From Bacteroides sp. CAG:530 (GTDB lineage Bacteria; Bacteroidota; Bacteroidia; Bacteroidales; Bacteroidaceae), in assembly GCA_000434735.1 (NCBI GenBank), contig FR881233.1, positions 1-15,231 on the forward strand: a DNA stretch of 15,231 nt, written 5' to 3'. Positions 1 to 6,806 of the stretch are shown in pieces (the first letter of the stretch is position 1; each line of letters starts with the position of its first letter). The position numbers and the translations under genes are program-made. The notes under the pieces are model-generated. The model saw nothing but the letters and a program-made list of their open reading frames with translations, was not told the origin of the DNA and ran no database searches.

Positions 1-5
1 TATAC

Positions 6-41
6 AAAAAAGAGGATGCATCGTTTCGACACCCTCTTTTT
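6..41 (-). terminator. Intrinsic terminator after pyrH
   Basis: Read on the minus strand, GAGGGTG pairs with a downstream TGCATCCTC arm (one G-T wobble), and an inner TCG/CGA helix closes an AAA loop; a 2-nt bulge separates the two helices. A run of six T follows and a run of A precedes it. It starts about 30 nt past the pyrH stop, so it should end the pyrH transcript. The A/T flanks mean it could also work weakly on the plus strand. Confidence 0.85.
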
Positions 42-66
42 ATATCATTAAGTTTAAAACTTCCTG

Positions 67-777
67 TTAGTTATGCACTAATGTACCGATATTTTCGCCC
101 GACATAACTTTCTTCAAGTTACCTACTGTGTCCATATCGAATACTATGATAGGCAAGTTGTTTTCCTTGCACATGCAAGTTGCGGTCAAGTCCATTACCT
201 TCAGTCCGCGTGCCAATACATCGTCGTATGTAATATCGTCGAATTTTGTTGCGGTAGGATCCTTTTCAGGGTCGGCAGTGTAGATACCGTCTACGCGAGT
301 ACCTTTCAGCATTACGTCAGCTTCAATTTCGATACCTCTCAATGAAGAACCGGTATCTGTAGTGAAGAACGGATTACCTGTTCCAGCCGACATGATAACC
401 ACTTCGCCGTTTTCCATGGCTTCTATGGCTTTCCATTTAGTATAGAACTCACCGATAGGTTCCATTCTGATAGCTGTAAGTACACGAGCCTTGACACCTG
501 CCGCTACCAATGCCGAGCTAAGTCCCAAGCTATTGATAACTGTTGCCAGCATACCCATCTGGTCACCTTTCACACGGTCGAACCCCTTACCGGCACCGCT
601 CAGTCCGCGGAAAATGTTACCGCCGCCTATCACGATACCAATCTGTACGCCCATGTCGTGAATTTCCTTAATCTGCTGTGCGTATTCGCCCAAGCGTTTT
701 TCGTCTATTCCATATTTCTTTTCGCCCATCAAGCTTTCGCCGCTAAGCTTTAACAAAATGCGTTTGAATCTTGCCAT
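67..777 (-). CDS. pyrH: UMP kinase PyrH
   Basis: Cytoplasmic UMP kinase, which makes UDP from UMP and ATP in pyrimidine nucleotide synthesis; it belongs to the amino-acid-kinase fold, unlike eukaryotic UMP/CMP kinases. At 236 residues it has the normal full length. Visible family motifs are KLSGES near residue 10 (phosphate-binding start), GGGNIFRG at 51-58, the GTGNPFFTTDT block at 132-142 that forms the nucleotide site, and KGTRVDGIYTADP, the ATP-side segment. The ATG start at 777 gives the usual MARFKRILLKLSG beginning. It lies 102 bp downstream of the phosphate transporter gene with its own promoter box, and a terminator follows, so it may be transcribed alone. Assignment is by motif recognition and is secure. 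Confidence 0.97.
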   Translation of the reverse strand: MARFKRILLKLSGESLMGEKKYGIDEKRLGEYAQQIKEIHDMGVQIGIVIGGGNIFRGLSGAGKGFDRVKGDQMGMLATVINSLGLSSALVAAGVKARVLTAIRMEPIGEFYTKWKAIEAMENGEVVIMSAGTGNPFFTTDTGSSLRGIEIEADVMLKGTRVDGIYTADPEKDPTATKFDDITYDDVLARGLKVMDLTATCMCKENNLPIIVFDMDTVGNLKKVMSGENIGTLVHN

Positions 778-807
778 AATATAATTCGTTTATTAATGTG
801 ATTTCTG

Positions 808-815
808 CAAAGTTA
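808..815 (-). promoter_or_regulatory. Probable promoter (-7 box) of pyrH
   Basis: The minus strand reads TAACTTTG, an exact match to the Bacteroidetes -7 consensus TAnnTTTG, 30 nt upstream of the pyrH ATG. There is no good TTTG at the usual 19-20 nt spacing upstream, so only half of the promoter is recognisable. Confidence 0.5.
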
Positions 816-879
816 TAAAAGGTTATGGAATAGACCTTGATACGCTTGATAAATTCTTCAATTTTTACCGATTATCAGA

Positions 880-3171
880 TTATTCTTCCAGACTGAGTAC
901 CTGTGCGTCTTGCGGAGAAACATAGTCGGCTTGGAAGAATCGGCTTGCACGAAGCAAGTGACGCCATATACTTACCAACTCCTGTGTTTCTTGCAATATG
1001 TTCAGGTATACCAAAGAAGCTTTCAGGGTAGCGTTGGCCGATTCCTGCATACGGTTCATCTGTTCTTTACGGAGGAATGAAATCTTATTTTTCAGATCAT
1101 CTCCTTTTTTCAAGATGTCGTCAGCGTCTGTATAGTCATTGCTGTCTATGGCCTTGCAGGTTCTTTCCATCAGGGTGCATAGTTCTTGGCGCACGGGTAA
1201 GAACTCATCTATGCAATTTTTCTGTATCGGGTTGAAGTTGTTGTCAACGTGCTCTTTACAAGGGTCGAGTATACGTTTCAAGCAGTACAGCATTTGCTCG
1301 CAGCTGTTGCTTCCCAGGTGGAACCATGTATTCTTTTCTATGGCGATAGCTATAGGAATACGGCGCAATCCTAAAATCTCTTTACGGCGACGTTTCTTCA
1401 GCATCTTGCGCTGATCGTCAGTTTTAGATTCGGCTTTACGAAGCAACTTCAAATCTTCGTTCATAAATCCGTCGGTTATTTGCGTGTATGTTTCTTCTGT
1501 GTAGCGCAGATAGCTGCTCAATGTCTCTTTTACATGAATACGGAGCAATGTAAGAATTTCGTTCTTGTCTTTGCTACGCATCATAGTGGTGAATACATTG
1601 TCTTGCTTTTCGCTCTTTTCTTTCTTAGCGTAGCGTATGTTGCTGCGTATAAGCAGGAATACAGCGATGGCAATGAATGCGAACATACCAACAAAGCTTG
1701 TGTAGAACATAATTATGGTTACGAAGGCACAGATAATGAATGCCACGAATGCGGTGATAAACCATCCGCCAATTACAGAAAGCATACCTGTTATGCGGTA
1801 AACCGCACTTTCGCGTCCCCATGCACGGTCGGCCAATGAAGAACCCATAGCCACTATGAATGTTACGTAGGTAGTAGAAAGCGGAAGTTTCATGGTAGTA
1901 CCTATGATGATAAGAAGTCCGGATAGTACCAAGTTTACAGAAGCGCGTACCATATCGAATGCGGCTCCGTCGGCTAAAATCACTTCGTCTTTATTGAATC
2001 GGCTGTTAATCCACTGGCGTACGTTGGCAGGGATAACCTGTTTCAGAAAATCGTTTATGCTGGTGGCGCGTCGTACTATGGTACGTGCCAAGGCAGATGA
2101 ACCGAACATTTCGTCGCCTTCTTCCTGACGTGCCAAGTCTACAGATGTCTTGATAACGTTCTTGGCTTTTTTAGAAGTAGCTAAGGCGTAGACCATTACG
2201 ATGCCAGAAGCGAAAAGGAATATAATCGGTGTGTGTGCCGAAGATGCGAGCGAGGACATCATGAAATCGTGTATGCCTGCTCCGCCAGAATTGGCTACAT
2301 AGTCTGTGTAAGCTGAGAATCCTGCCAAGGGAACTCCGATAAAGTTAACCAAGTCGTTGCCGGCAAATGCCAACGCCAATGAGAAAGTTCCAAGCAATAC
2401 AATGATGCGGAATACGTTTACCTTGCACCAGTGCAAGATTTGCATCAGTAGTGTGAAGAATACAAAGCAACCTAATACAAGCGAAAGTGTGTTGTCGTTA
2501 ATCCATGCCATTGATTCGGCGGTCATGAACGGAGCGCTTTTAAGTCCTTTTATCAGGGTGAAGTAAGCTAACGATGTAACTGATATACCGCCAAATACTC
2601 CGATAGTCCATGAAAGATGCTTCTTATAATTAAAGCTGAAAATGAGTCGCGATACATACTGTACGAAGGTACCGGTTATAAATGCCACAGCTACCGACAG
2701 GAATATACCTAATATTACCGACAAGGCTTTTTCTGTATTCATCATATCGCCTAGTGAAAGCAATCCTGTTTCATCGCCTACAATTCGTATGATTGCCAAT
2801 ATGAATGTACCACCCAGCAGCTCGAATACCATGGATACGGTGGTAGAGGTAGGAAGCCCTAACGTATTGAAAATGTCGAGCAGAACCACATCGGTTACCA
2901 TTACTGCCAGCAGAATGCACATGATGTCGTAAAAACTAAAGTTCACGGGGTTGAAAATGCCGTGACGGGCAATGTCCATCATTCCGTTACTCATGATGGC
3001 TCCGGCAAATACGCCGATGGCGGCAACCAAGATTATGGTTTTAAACTTTGCCACTTTTGCACCGACAGCCGAATTCATGAAGTTGACTGCATCATTGCTG
3101 ACTCCAACCAGAAGGTCGAATACCGCCAGCATGAAAAGAAAGATTACAATTCCTAAGTAAACTGTTTCCAT
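880..3171 (-). CDS. PiT-family inorganic phosphate transporter with C-terminal PhoU-like (DUF47-type) domain
   Basis: Inner-membrane permease of the PiT family, which imports inorganic phosphate coupled to a cation. The two inverted PiT repeats each show their signature: GVSNDAVNF at 23-31 with LGLPTSTT further on, and AGNDLVNF around 270-276 with KLPLSTTYV around 427. Many hydrophobic helices run to about residue 510. The remaining 250 residues are charged and helical (LLRIHVKETLSSYLRYTEETY onward) and resemble the PhoU/DUF47 regulators that are separate proteins in many bacteria. At 763 residues it is much longer than a simple PiT of about 400-500; this long form is common in Bacteroidetes. 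The ATG start at 3171 lies 28 nt from a TAnnTTTG box. Substrate is inferred from the family; low-affinity phosphate uptake is most likely. Confidence 0.9.
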   Translation of the reverse strand: METVYLGIVIFLFMLAVFDLLVGVSNDAVNFMNSAVGAKVAKFKTIILVAAIGVFAGAIMSNGMMDIARHGIFNPVNFSFYDIMCILLAVMVTDVVLLDIFNTLGLPTSTTVSMVFELLGGTFILAIIRIVGDETGLLSLGDMMNTEKALSVILGIFLSVAVAFITGTFVQYVSRLIFSFNYKKHLSWTIGVFGGISVTSLAYFTLIKGLKSAPFMTAESMAWINDNTLSLVLGCFVFFTLLMQILHWCKVNVFRIIVLLGTFSLALAFAGNDLVNFIGVPLAGFSAYTDYVANSGGAGIHDFMMSSLASSAHTPIIFLFASGIVMVYALATSKKAKNVIKTSVDLARQEEGDEMFGSSALARTIVRRATSINDFLKQVIPANVRQWINSRFNKDEVILADGAAFDMVRASVNLVLSGLLIIIGTTMKLPLSTTYVTFIVAMGSSLADRAWGRESAVYRITGMLSVIGGWFITAFVAFIICAFVTIIMFYTSFVGMFAFIAIAVFLLIRSNIRYAKKEKSEKQDNVFTTMMRSKDKNEILTLLRIHVKETLSSYLRYTEETYTQITDGFMNEDLKLLRKAESKTDDQRKMLKKRRRKEILGLRRIPIAIAIEKNTWFHLGSNSCEQMLYCLKRILDPCKEHVDNNFNPIQKNCIDEFLPVRQELCTLMERTCKAIDSNDYTDADDILKKGDDLKNKISFLRKEQMNRMQESANATLKASLVYLNILQETQELVSIWRHLLRASRFFQADYVSPQDAQVLSLEE

Positions 3172-3199
3172 AATGTTTGTTTAAATACTTTTTCGGTCG

Positions 3200-3207
3200 C
3201 AAAAGTA
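3200..3207 (-). promoter_or_regulatory. Probable promoter (-7 box) of the phosphate transporter gene
   Basis: The minus strand reads TACTTTTG, matching TAnnTTTG, 28 nt upstream of the ATG. No TTTG lies at the expected distance upstream, so the -33 element is not recognisable. No obvious Pho-box-like repeat was seen nearby. Confidence 0.5.
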
Positions 3208-3428
3208 GATGGTGTATGTTATATTGCCGTGTCATACATATTACAATAGTGTTACATGTGCTGATGCGTGGTTTTTGTACTATCCAAGCCAATCTTTGTC
3301 TTATTATAATCGTTCGTGTGGAATGTTTAAGTATGAAATTTATAAGCAGCTGGCTTCGGGTGATGCCATTGATATGTTGCTCTGGCAAAATACTATGCTG
3401 GTATGAACAAAAAGATACACCAAAACAA
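3208..3428. other. Intergenic stretch between divergent genes, with a possible short peptide
   Basis: This is the middle of a 301-bp gap between the divergently transcribed transporter and RhuM-Fic genes. Apart from the promoter boxes at its two edges I see no hairpin, repeat or RNA gene. An open frame on the plus strand at 3323-3406 (ATG, 27 residues, containing EIYKQLASGDAIDM) has a protein-like composition, but it has no start signal and no family I recognise; it may be a remnant or chance. Confidence 0.4.
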
Positions 3429-3436
3429 TATCTTTG
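3429..3436 (+). promoter_or_regulatory. Probable promoter (-7 box) of the RhuM-Fic gene
   Basis: TATCTTTG matches TAnnTTTG and lies 36 nt upstream of the ATG at 3473. No TTTG is present at the 19-20 nt spacing. The short leader is AT-rich and has no Shine-Dalgarno sequence, which is normal for Bacteroidetes. Confidence 0.5.
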
Positions 3437-3472
3437 CTGTACAAACGCTGTATATAATAAATGTAATATATA

Positions 3473-4486
3473 ATGGAGAATAAAATTGTTGCAAATAACG
3501 GTTCGTCTATCGTTCTATATACGACAGACGATGGCAATACCCAACTTGAAGTAAAGTTGGAGAAAGATACTGTGTGGCTTAATAGAGAGCAAATCGCTCA
3601 GCTTTATGGCAGAGACTACAAGACAATAGCAAAGCATATCAATAATGCATTGAGGGAAGAACTTGAAGGTGAGCCGGTAGTCGCAAAATTTGCGACACCC
3701 AAGAAATATGGCAGAAAAGAGGGATATACCCAAATGCAGAAAATAGATTACTATAATCTTGATATGATTATTTCTGTAGGGTATAAAGTGAAAAGCCGGA
3801 ATGGTATTGTTTTCAGAAAATGGGCTAACAGTATACTGAAACAGTACCTAATCAGTGGCTATGCCATAGACCAGCGTCGCCTCGACCACTATGATGAACT
3901 GAAAGATGTGGTTAGGTTGATGTCGCGTGCTCTCACTCTCCAAGACAAGGTTTCAGAAGGAGAATATTCAGGACTATTCAGTGTTATCACAGATTATGTA
4001 TATGCCCTCGACACGCTCGATCGCTACGACTATCAAGCATTGAGTGTTGAGAAGACAACCAAGAAAGAAATTTTCCATGCTACATACGAGAATGCCATGG
4101 ATGCCATCAACGTCTTGAAGGTGAAATTTGGCGAAAGCCGATGGTTTGCAAACGAAAAGGATGGTTCCTTTAAGAGTAGCATCGGTCAGATTTACCAAAC
4201 ATTCGGAGGTGAAGACCTATATCCATCTGTTGAAGAAAAGGCAGCTATGTTGCTGTATCTCGTGGTGAAAAATCATTCTTTCAGCGATGGCAACAAACGT
4301 ATTGCTGCCATGCTTTTCCTTTGGTTCATGGAGAAGAATGGCATACTTTATGGCCAAGACGGACATAAACGCATTGCCGACAACACTCTCGTTGCCCTCA
4401 CACTGATGATTGCTGAGAGCCGTACAGAAGAGAAAGATGTGATGGTGAAAGTGGTTGTAAATTTAATCAATAAGGATAATCAGTAA
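3473..4486 (+). CDS. RhuM-family / Fic (Doc-like) domain protein
   Basis: A 337-residue two-domain protein. The N-terminal half, about residues 12-150, resembles the RhuM virulence-protein family: VWLNREQIAQLYGRD and the following helix look like a helix-turn-helix, and YYNLDMIISVGYKVKS is typical of the family. The C-terminal half, about 170-320, is a Fic/Doc domain with HSFSDGNKR at 268-276, matching HxFx(D/E)GN(G/K)R with His268, Asp272, Asn274 and Arg276 present. Fic proteins move AMP or other phosphate groups from nucleotides to target proteins; Doc phosphorylates EF-Tu. Lys275 and the lack of the second Arg (Ala279) place it nearer Doc, so the reaction cannot be told from sequence. I found no (S/T)xxxE(G/N) inhibitory motif and no obvious antitoxin gene beside it. 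It is a lone accessory gene between housekeeping operons, likely acquired. Target and role are unknown. Confidence 0.88.
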   Translation: MENKIVANNGSSIVLYTTDDGNTQLEVKLEKDTVWLNREQIAQLYGRDYKTIAKHINNALREELEGEPVVAKFATPKKYGRKEGYTQMQKIDYYNLDMIISVGYKVKSRNGIVFRKWANSILKQYLISGYAIDQRRLDHYDELKDVVRLMSRALTLQDKVSEGEYSGLFSVITDYVYALDTLDRYDYQALSVEKTTKKEIFHATYENAMDAINVLKVKFGESRWFANEKDGSFKSSIGQIYQTFGGEDLYPSVEEKAAMLLYLVVKNHSFSDGNKRIAAMLFLWFMEKNGILYGQDGHKRIADNTLVALTLMIAESRTEEKDVMVKVVVNLINKDNQ

Positions 4487-4656
4487 ATCCAACAATAATC
4501 AATGGAGAGCATGAATGTTCAAGAAGCCATATGAAATTTGTTTGGAACACCGTTATACGTCTTATTATATACGTGTAGCGTTCTTTTACTGAATGGAAAG
4601 GATGGCTTGATTACGCATCACAAGGTAACATCAAAATTGGGACCGATGTTACACCT

Positions 4657-4674
4657 CTCAGAATGCCTTCTGAG
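4657..4674 (+). repeat. Short perfect hairpin
   Basis: CTCAGAA and TTCTGAG pair perfectly over 7 bp around a TGCC loop. GGCCGATTTTG follows, a poor T-tract, so at best this is a weak terminator for the RhuM-Fic transcript, 170 nt past its stop. It could equally be a leftover of decayed coding sequence. Confidence 0.4.
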
Positions 4675-4727
4675 GCCGATTTTGTGTATTTGTGATATGC
4701 CTGAAAAAAGAATGCGAAAAGAAGTCC

Positions 4728-4763
4728 TGCAATATGCGAATGGTAAGCTTGCAATATGCGAAT
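4728..4763 (+). repeat. 14-bp direct repeat, two copies
   Basis: TGCAATATGCGAAT occurs at 4728-4741 and again at 4750-4763, a 22-bp period. A related AATGCGAA occurs at 4711-4718, and the inverted form is in the hairpin arm at 4794-4804. The second copy forms part of the left arm of that hairpin. Confidence 0.85.
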
Positions 4764-4812
4764 CGCAAAAAAAAGAATGAGAGTGTTTTTTATGCGATTC
4801 GCATTGTTTTTT
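4752..4812 (+). terminator. Long hairpin, probable intrinsic terminator of the RhuM-Fic transcript
   Basis: ATGCGAATCGC (4756-4766) followed by A8 pairs with T6, then GCGATTCGCAT (4794-4804); an AT bulge precedes the right arm and the loop is about 12 nt. CAAT and ATTG extend the outer end. The sequence after the hairpin is TTGTTTTTTC, a T-tract suited to termination on the plus strand. The arms themselves are near-palindromic (GCGAATCGC). It lies about 270 nt after the only upstream plus-strand gene and 170 nt before the purH promoter, so it could insulate purH. A role as a mobile palindromic repeat is also possible. Confidence 0.65.
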
Positions 4813-4953
4813 CGGGCAATTTTATGTGTGCCATTTTTACTGTTTAGGCATGAAGCGTAAGGTAAATCACGGTGCGGACTATAAATAGATGGAATATTTT
4901 GATGTCCATAACACTTAAATCTAATTAATAGGAAACTTTAAACATCTTCTTAG

Positions 4954-4984
4954 TATGTTTATTGATAGGAAATTAGTAACTTTG
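4954..4984 (+). promoter_or_regulatory. Probable promoter of the purH-mreB operon
   Basis: TAACTTTG at 4977-4984 matches the Bacteroidetes -7 box TAnnTTTG. Exactly 19 nt upstream is TATG (4954-4957), three of four bases of the -33 TTTG. The ATG of purH lies 44 nt downstream of the -7 box. No other TAnnTTTG was seen between purH and mreB, so this promoter probably also serves mreB. Confidence 0.65.
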
Positions 4985-5028
4985 CCCCAAATTAGATATT
5001 CTTTAGTAATTACTTAAAACGATTTGCA

Positions 5029-5631
5029 ATGTCAGAATCAAAGAAAATAAAAACTGCCTTGGTGTCTGTATTCCATAAGGACGGACTCGATGCGATTATC
5101 CGTCGTTTGGCTGAAGACGGTGTAGAGTTCTTGTCAACTGGTGGAACTCGTCATTTTATTGAAGAATTAGGATACAAATGTCACGCTGTAGAAGATTTGA
5201 CTGGCTATCCTTCTATTTTGGGCGGACGCGTTAAGACTCTTCACCCGAAAGTATTCGGTGGTATCTTGTCACGTCGTGAGTTGGAAGAAGATCGTCAACA
5301 GACTGCTAAATACGAAATCCCTGAAATCGACTTGGTTATCGTCGATCTTTATCCGTTCGAAGATACAGTCGCTTCTGGAGCAGACGAACAGTCTATTATC
5401 GAAAAGATTGATATAGGCGGTATCTCATTGATTCGTGCAGCTGCAAAGAACTTCAACGATGTTGTAATCATTGCAAGCAAGGCTCAGTACAAGCCGTTCT
5501 ATGACATTATCGCTAAGAATGGTGCTGTTACTACTCGCGATGAACGTCGTTGGTTTGCACAAGAAGCTTTCGGAGTATCTTCTCATTATGATACTGCCAT
5601 CCACGCATGGTTCGAGAAGAGCGGAAAGTAA
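5029..5631 (+). CDS. purH: IMP cyclohydrolase, stand-alone N-terminal (MGS-like) domain of PurH
   Basis: Catalyses ring closure of FAICAR to IMP, the last step of purine synthesis. At 200 residues it covers only the first domain of bifunctional PurH, which is usually about 500-530 residues with a C-terminal AICAR formyltransferase domain. The cyclohydrolase motifs are intact: STGGT at 36-40, GRVKTLHP at 66-73, DLYPF at 106-110, IDIGG at 127-131 and AAAKN at 137-141. The frame stops right after the domain (SSHYDTAIHAWFEKSGK), and only 47 bp separate it from mreB, with no trace of the second domain in any plus-strand frame. This suggests a true one-domain enzyme, not a recent frameshift; the formyltransferase would then be encoded elsewhere. 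It lies first in the mre operon and shares its promoter. Confidence 0.93.
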   Translation: MSESKKIKTALVSVFHKDGLDAIIRRLAEDGVEFLSTGGTRHFIEELGYKCHAVEDLTGYPSILGGRVKTLHPKVFGGILSRRELEEDRQQTAKYEIPEIDLVIVDLYPFEDTVASGADEQSIIEKIDIGGISLIRAAAKNFNDVVIIASKAQYKPFYDIIAKNGAVTTRDERRWFAQEAFGVSSHYDTAIHAWFEKSGK

Positions 5632-5678
5632 TAATTAAGGTAAGTTGGGATAACACATAAAATCAGAACTAAACTAAA

Positions 5679-6701
5679 ATGGGATTATTCTCTTTTACAC
5701 AAGAAATAGCCATGGACCTTGGTACTGCTAATACCATCATTATGAGCAATGACAAGATCGTGGTAGACGAGCCGTCGGTGGTAGCTTTGGATCGTCGTAC
5801 AGACAAGATGATTGCTGTGGGCGACCGTGCGAAACTGATGTACGAAAAAGAAAATCCGAATATCCGCACCGTGCGTCCGTTGCGTGATGGCGTGATAGCC
5901 GACTTTAACGCATGCGAACAGATGATGCGCGGATTGATTAAGAAGGTAAATACCGGACGTCGTTTGTTTACTCCTTCGCTTCGGATGGTAATTGGTGTTC
6001 CGTCGGGATCGACAGAAGTGGAACTGCGTGCCGTACGCGACAGTGCGGAACATGCAGGCGGACGTGACGTATATTTGATATTCGAACCTATGGCTGCCGC
6101 TATCGGTATCGGATTGGACGTTGAGGCTCCGGAAGGAAACATGATTGTTGATATAGGTGGTGGTTCTACCGAAATCGCGGTTATCTCGTTGGGCGGTATC
6201 GTATCGAACAACTCTATCCGTATTGCAGGTGACGACCTTACAGCCGATATTCAGGAATACATGAGCCGCCAGCACAACGTGAAGGTGAGTGAGCGTATGG
6301 CCGAACGTATCAAGATACACGTAGGCGCAGCTCTTACAGACTTGGGCGATGAGGCTCCCGAAGACTATGTAGTGCGCGGTCCTAACCGTATCACAGCATT
6401 GCCTATGGAAGTGCCCGTTTGCTATCAGGAAGTAGCTCACTGCTTGGAAAAGAGCATCGCTAAGATTGAAACAGCCATTTTGAGTGCGCTCGAAAACACT
6501 CCTCCTGAACTGTATGCCGATATCGTAAGCAACGGTATCTATCTGGCAGGTGGTGGTGCGCTGTTGCGTGGACTCGACAAGCGTCTTACTGATAAGATAA
6601 ACATTCCTTTCCATATTGCCGAAGACCCATTGCTCAGCGTAGCTAAAGGTACCGGCATCGCACTGAAAAACGTAGACCGTTTTTCTTTCTTGATGCGTTA
6701 A
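5679..6701 (+). CDS. mreB: Rod shape-determining protein MreB
   Basis: Bacterial actin homologue; its membrane-bound filaments position the elongation machinery that inserts side-wall peptidoglycan. At 340 residues it is full length. The actin-fold ATP-site signatures are present: phosphate 1 loop DLGTANT at 13-19, phosphate 2 loop DIGGGSTEI at 158-166, and the adenosine-side AGGGALLRGLD from 290. The N-terminus MGLFSFTQEIAMDLG contains the short hydrophobic stretch used for membrane contact in MreB. The ATG lies 47 bp after purH with no promoter between, so the two are probably co-transcribed. A terminator hairpin lies 31 nt past the stop, which sets mreB apart from the other shape genes in expression. 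Confidence 0.98.
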   Translation: MGLFSFTQEIAMDLGTANTIIMSNDKIVVDEPSVVALDRRTDKMIAVGDRAKLMYEKENPNIRTVRPLRDGVIADFNACEQMMRGLIKKVNTGRRLFTPSLRMVIGVPSGSTEVELRAVRDSAEHAGGRDVYLIFEPMAAAIGIGLDVEAPEGNMIVDIGGGSTEIAVISLGGIVSNNSIRIAGDDLTADIQEYMSRQHNVKVSERMAERIKIHVGAALTDLGDEAPEDYVVRGPNRITALPMEVPVCYQEVAHCLEKSIAKIETAILSALENTPPELYADIVSNGIYLAGGGALLRGLDKRLTDKINIPFHIAEDPLLSVAKGTGIALKNVDRFSFLMR

Positions 6702-6732
6702 TGGTGGGATAAAGGATTAAATTAAAAAGCAT

Positions 6733-6763
6733 AAGAGAGAGCATGTGCCCTCTCTTTTGTTTG
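6733..6763 (+). terminator. Internal terminator or attenuator between mreB and mreC
   Basis: AAGAGAG (6733-6739) pairs with CTCTCTT (6750-6756); after an A/C mismatch, GC/GC closes an ATGT loop. TTTTGTTTG follows. It lies in the 105-bp gap between mreB and mreC. I see no TAnnTTTG promoter between it and the mreC start at 6807, so it probably ends only part of the transcripts. Confidence 0.75.
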
Positions 6764-6806
6764 TTATAAAAAAGCCCGTGCGTTCTCTTTTATATTAAAT
6801 AATAAT

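Larger units (their letters stand above)
4487..4976. other. Gene-poor stretch after the RhuM-Fic gene, with repeats and possible gene remnants
   Basis: Most of a 542-bp gap before purH. No convincing gene is present. Two short plus-strand frames look partly protein-like: 4515-4592 (ATG, 25 residues, starting MFKKPYEICLEHRY) and 4579-4695 (no useful start, containing LDYASQGNIKIGTDV). They lie in different frames and could be pieces of one decayed gene, but I recognise no family. The stretch also contains a short hairpin at 4657-4674, a direct repeat and a long hairpin at 4728-4812, each listed separately, and part of the purH promoter region at its right edge. Confidence 0.5.

Noticed and set aside
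3177..3473. Plus-strand 98-residue frame in the gap before RhuM-Fic
   Set aside because: It overlaps the PiT promoter region and has a Cys/Ile/Leu-rich, unstructured composition with no start signal; likely chance.
4728..4763. Direct repeats as a CRISPR-like array
   Set aside because: Only two exact copies, an 8-bp spacer, and no cas genes; the repeat is part of a hairpin.
4538..4780. Plus-strand 80-residue frame behind RhuM-Fic
   Set aside because: Its last third is translated from the direct repeats and hairpin (QYANGKLAICESQ), and the first part has no recognisable family or start signal; better explained as repeat DNA.
4850..4888. Twelve-codon ATG frame (MKRKVNHGADYK)
   Set aside because: Too short to support, no start signal, and no obvious link to purH as a leader peptide since it lies upstream of the purH promoter.
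5685..6614. Minus-strand 309-residue frame, and a second at 5669-6211, opposite mreB
   Set aside because: Both are antisense shadows of mreB, whose ATP-binding motifs are intact; the antisense products are rich in His, Tyr and Arg and show no domain.
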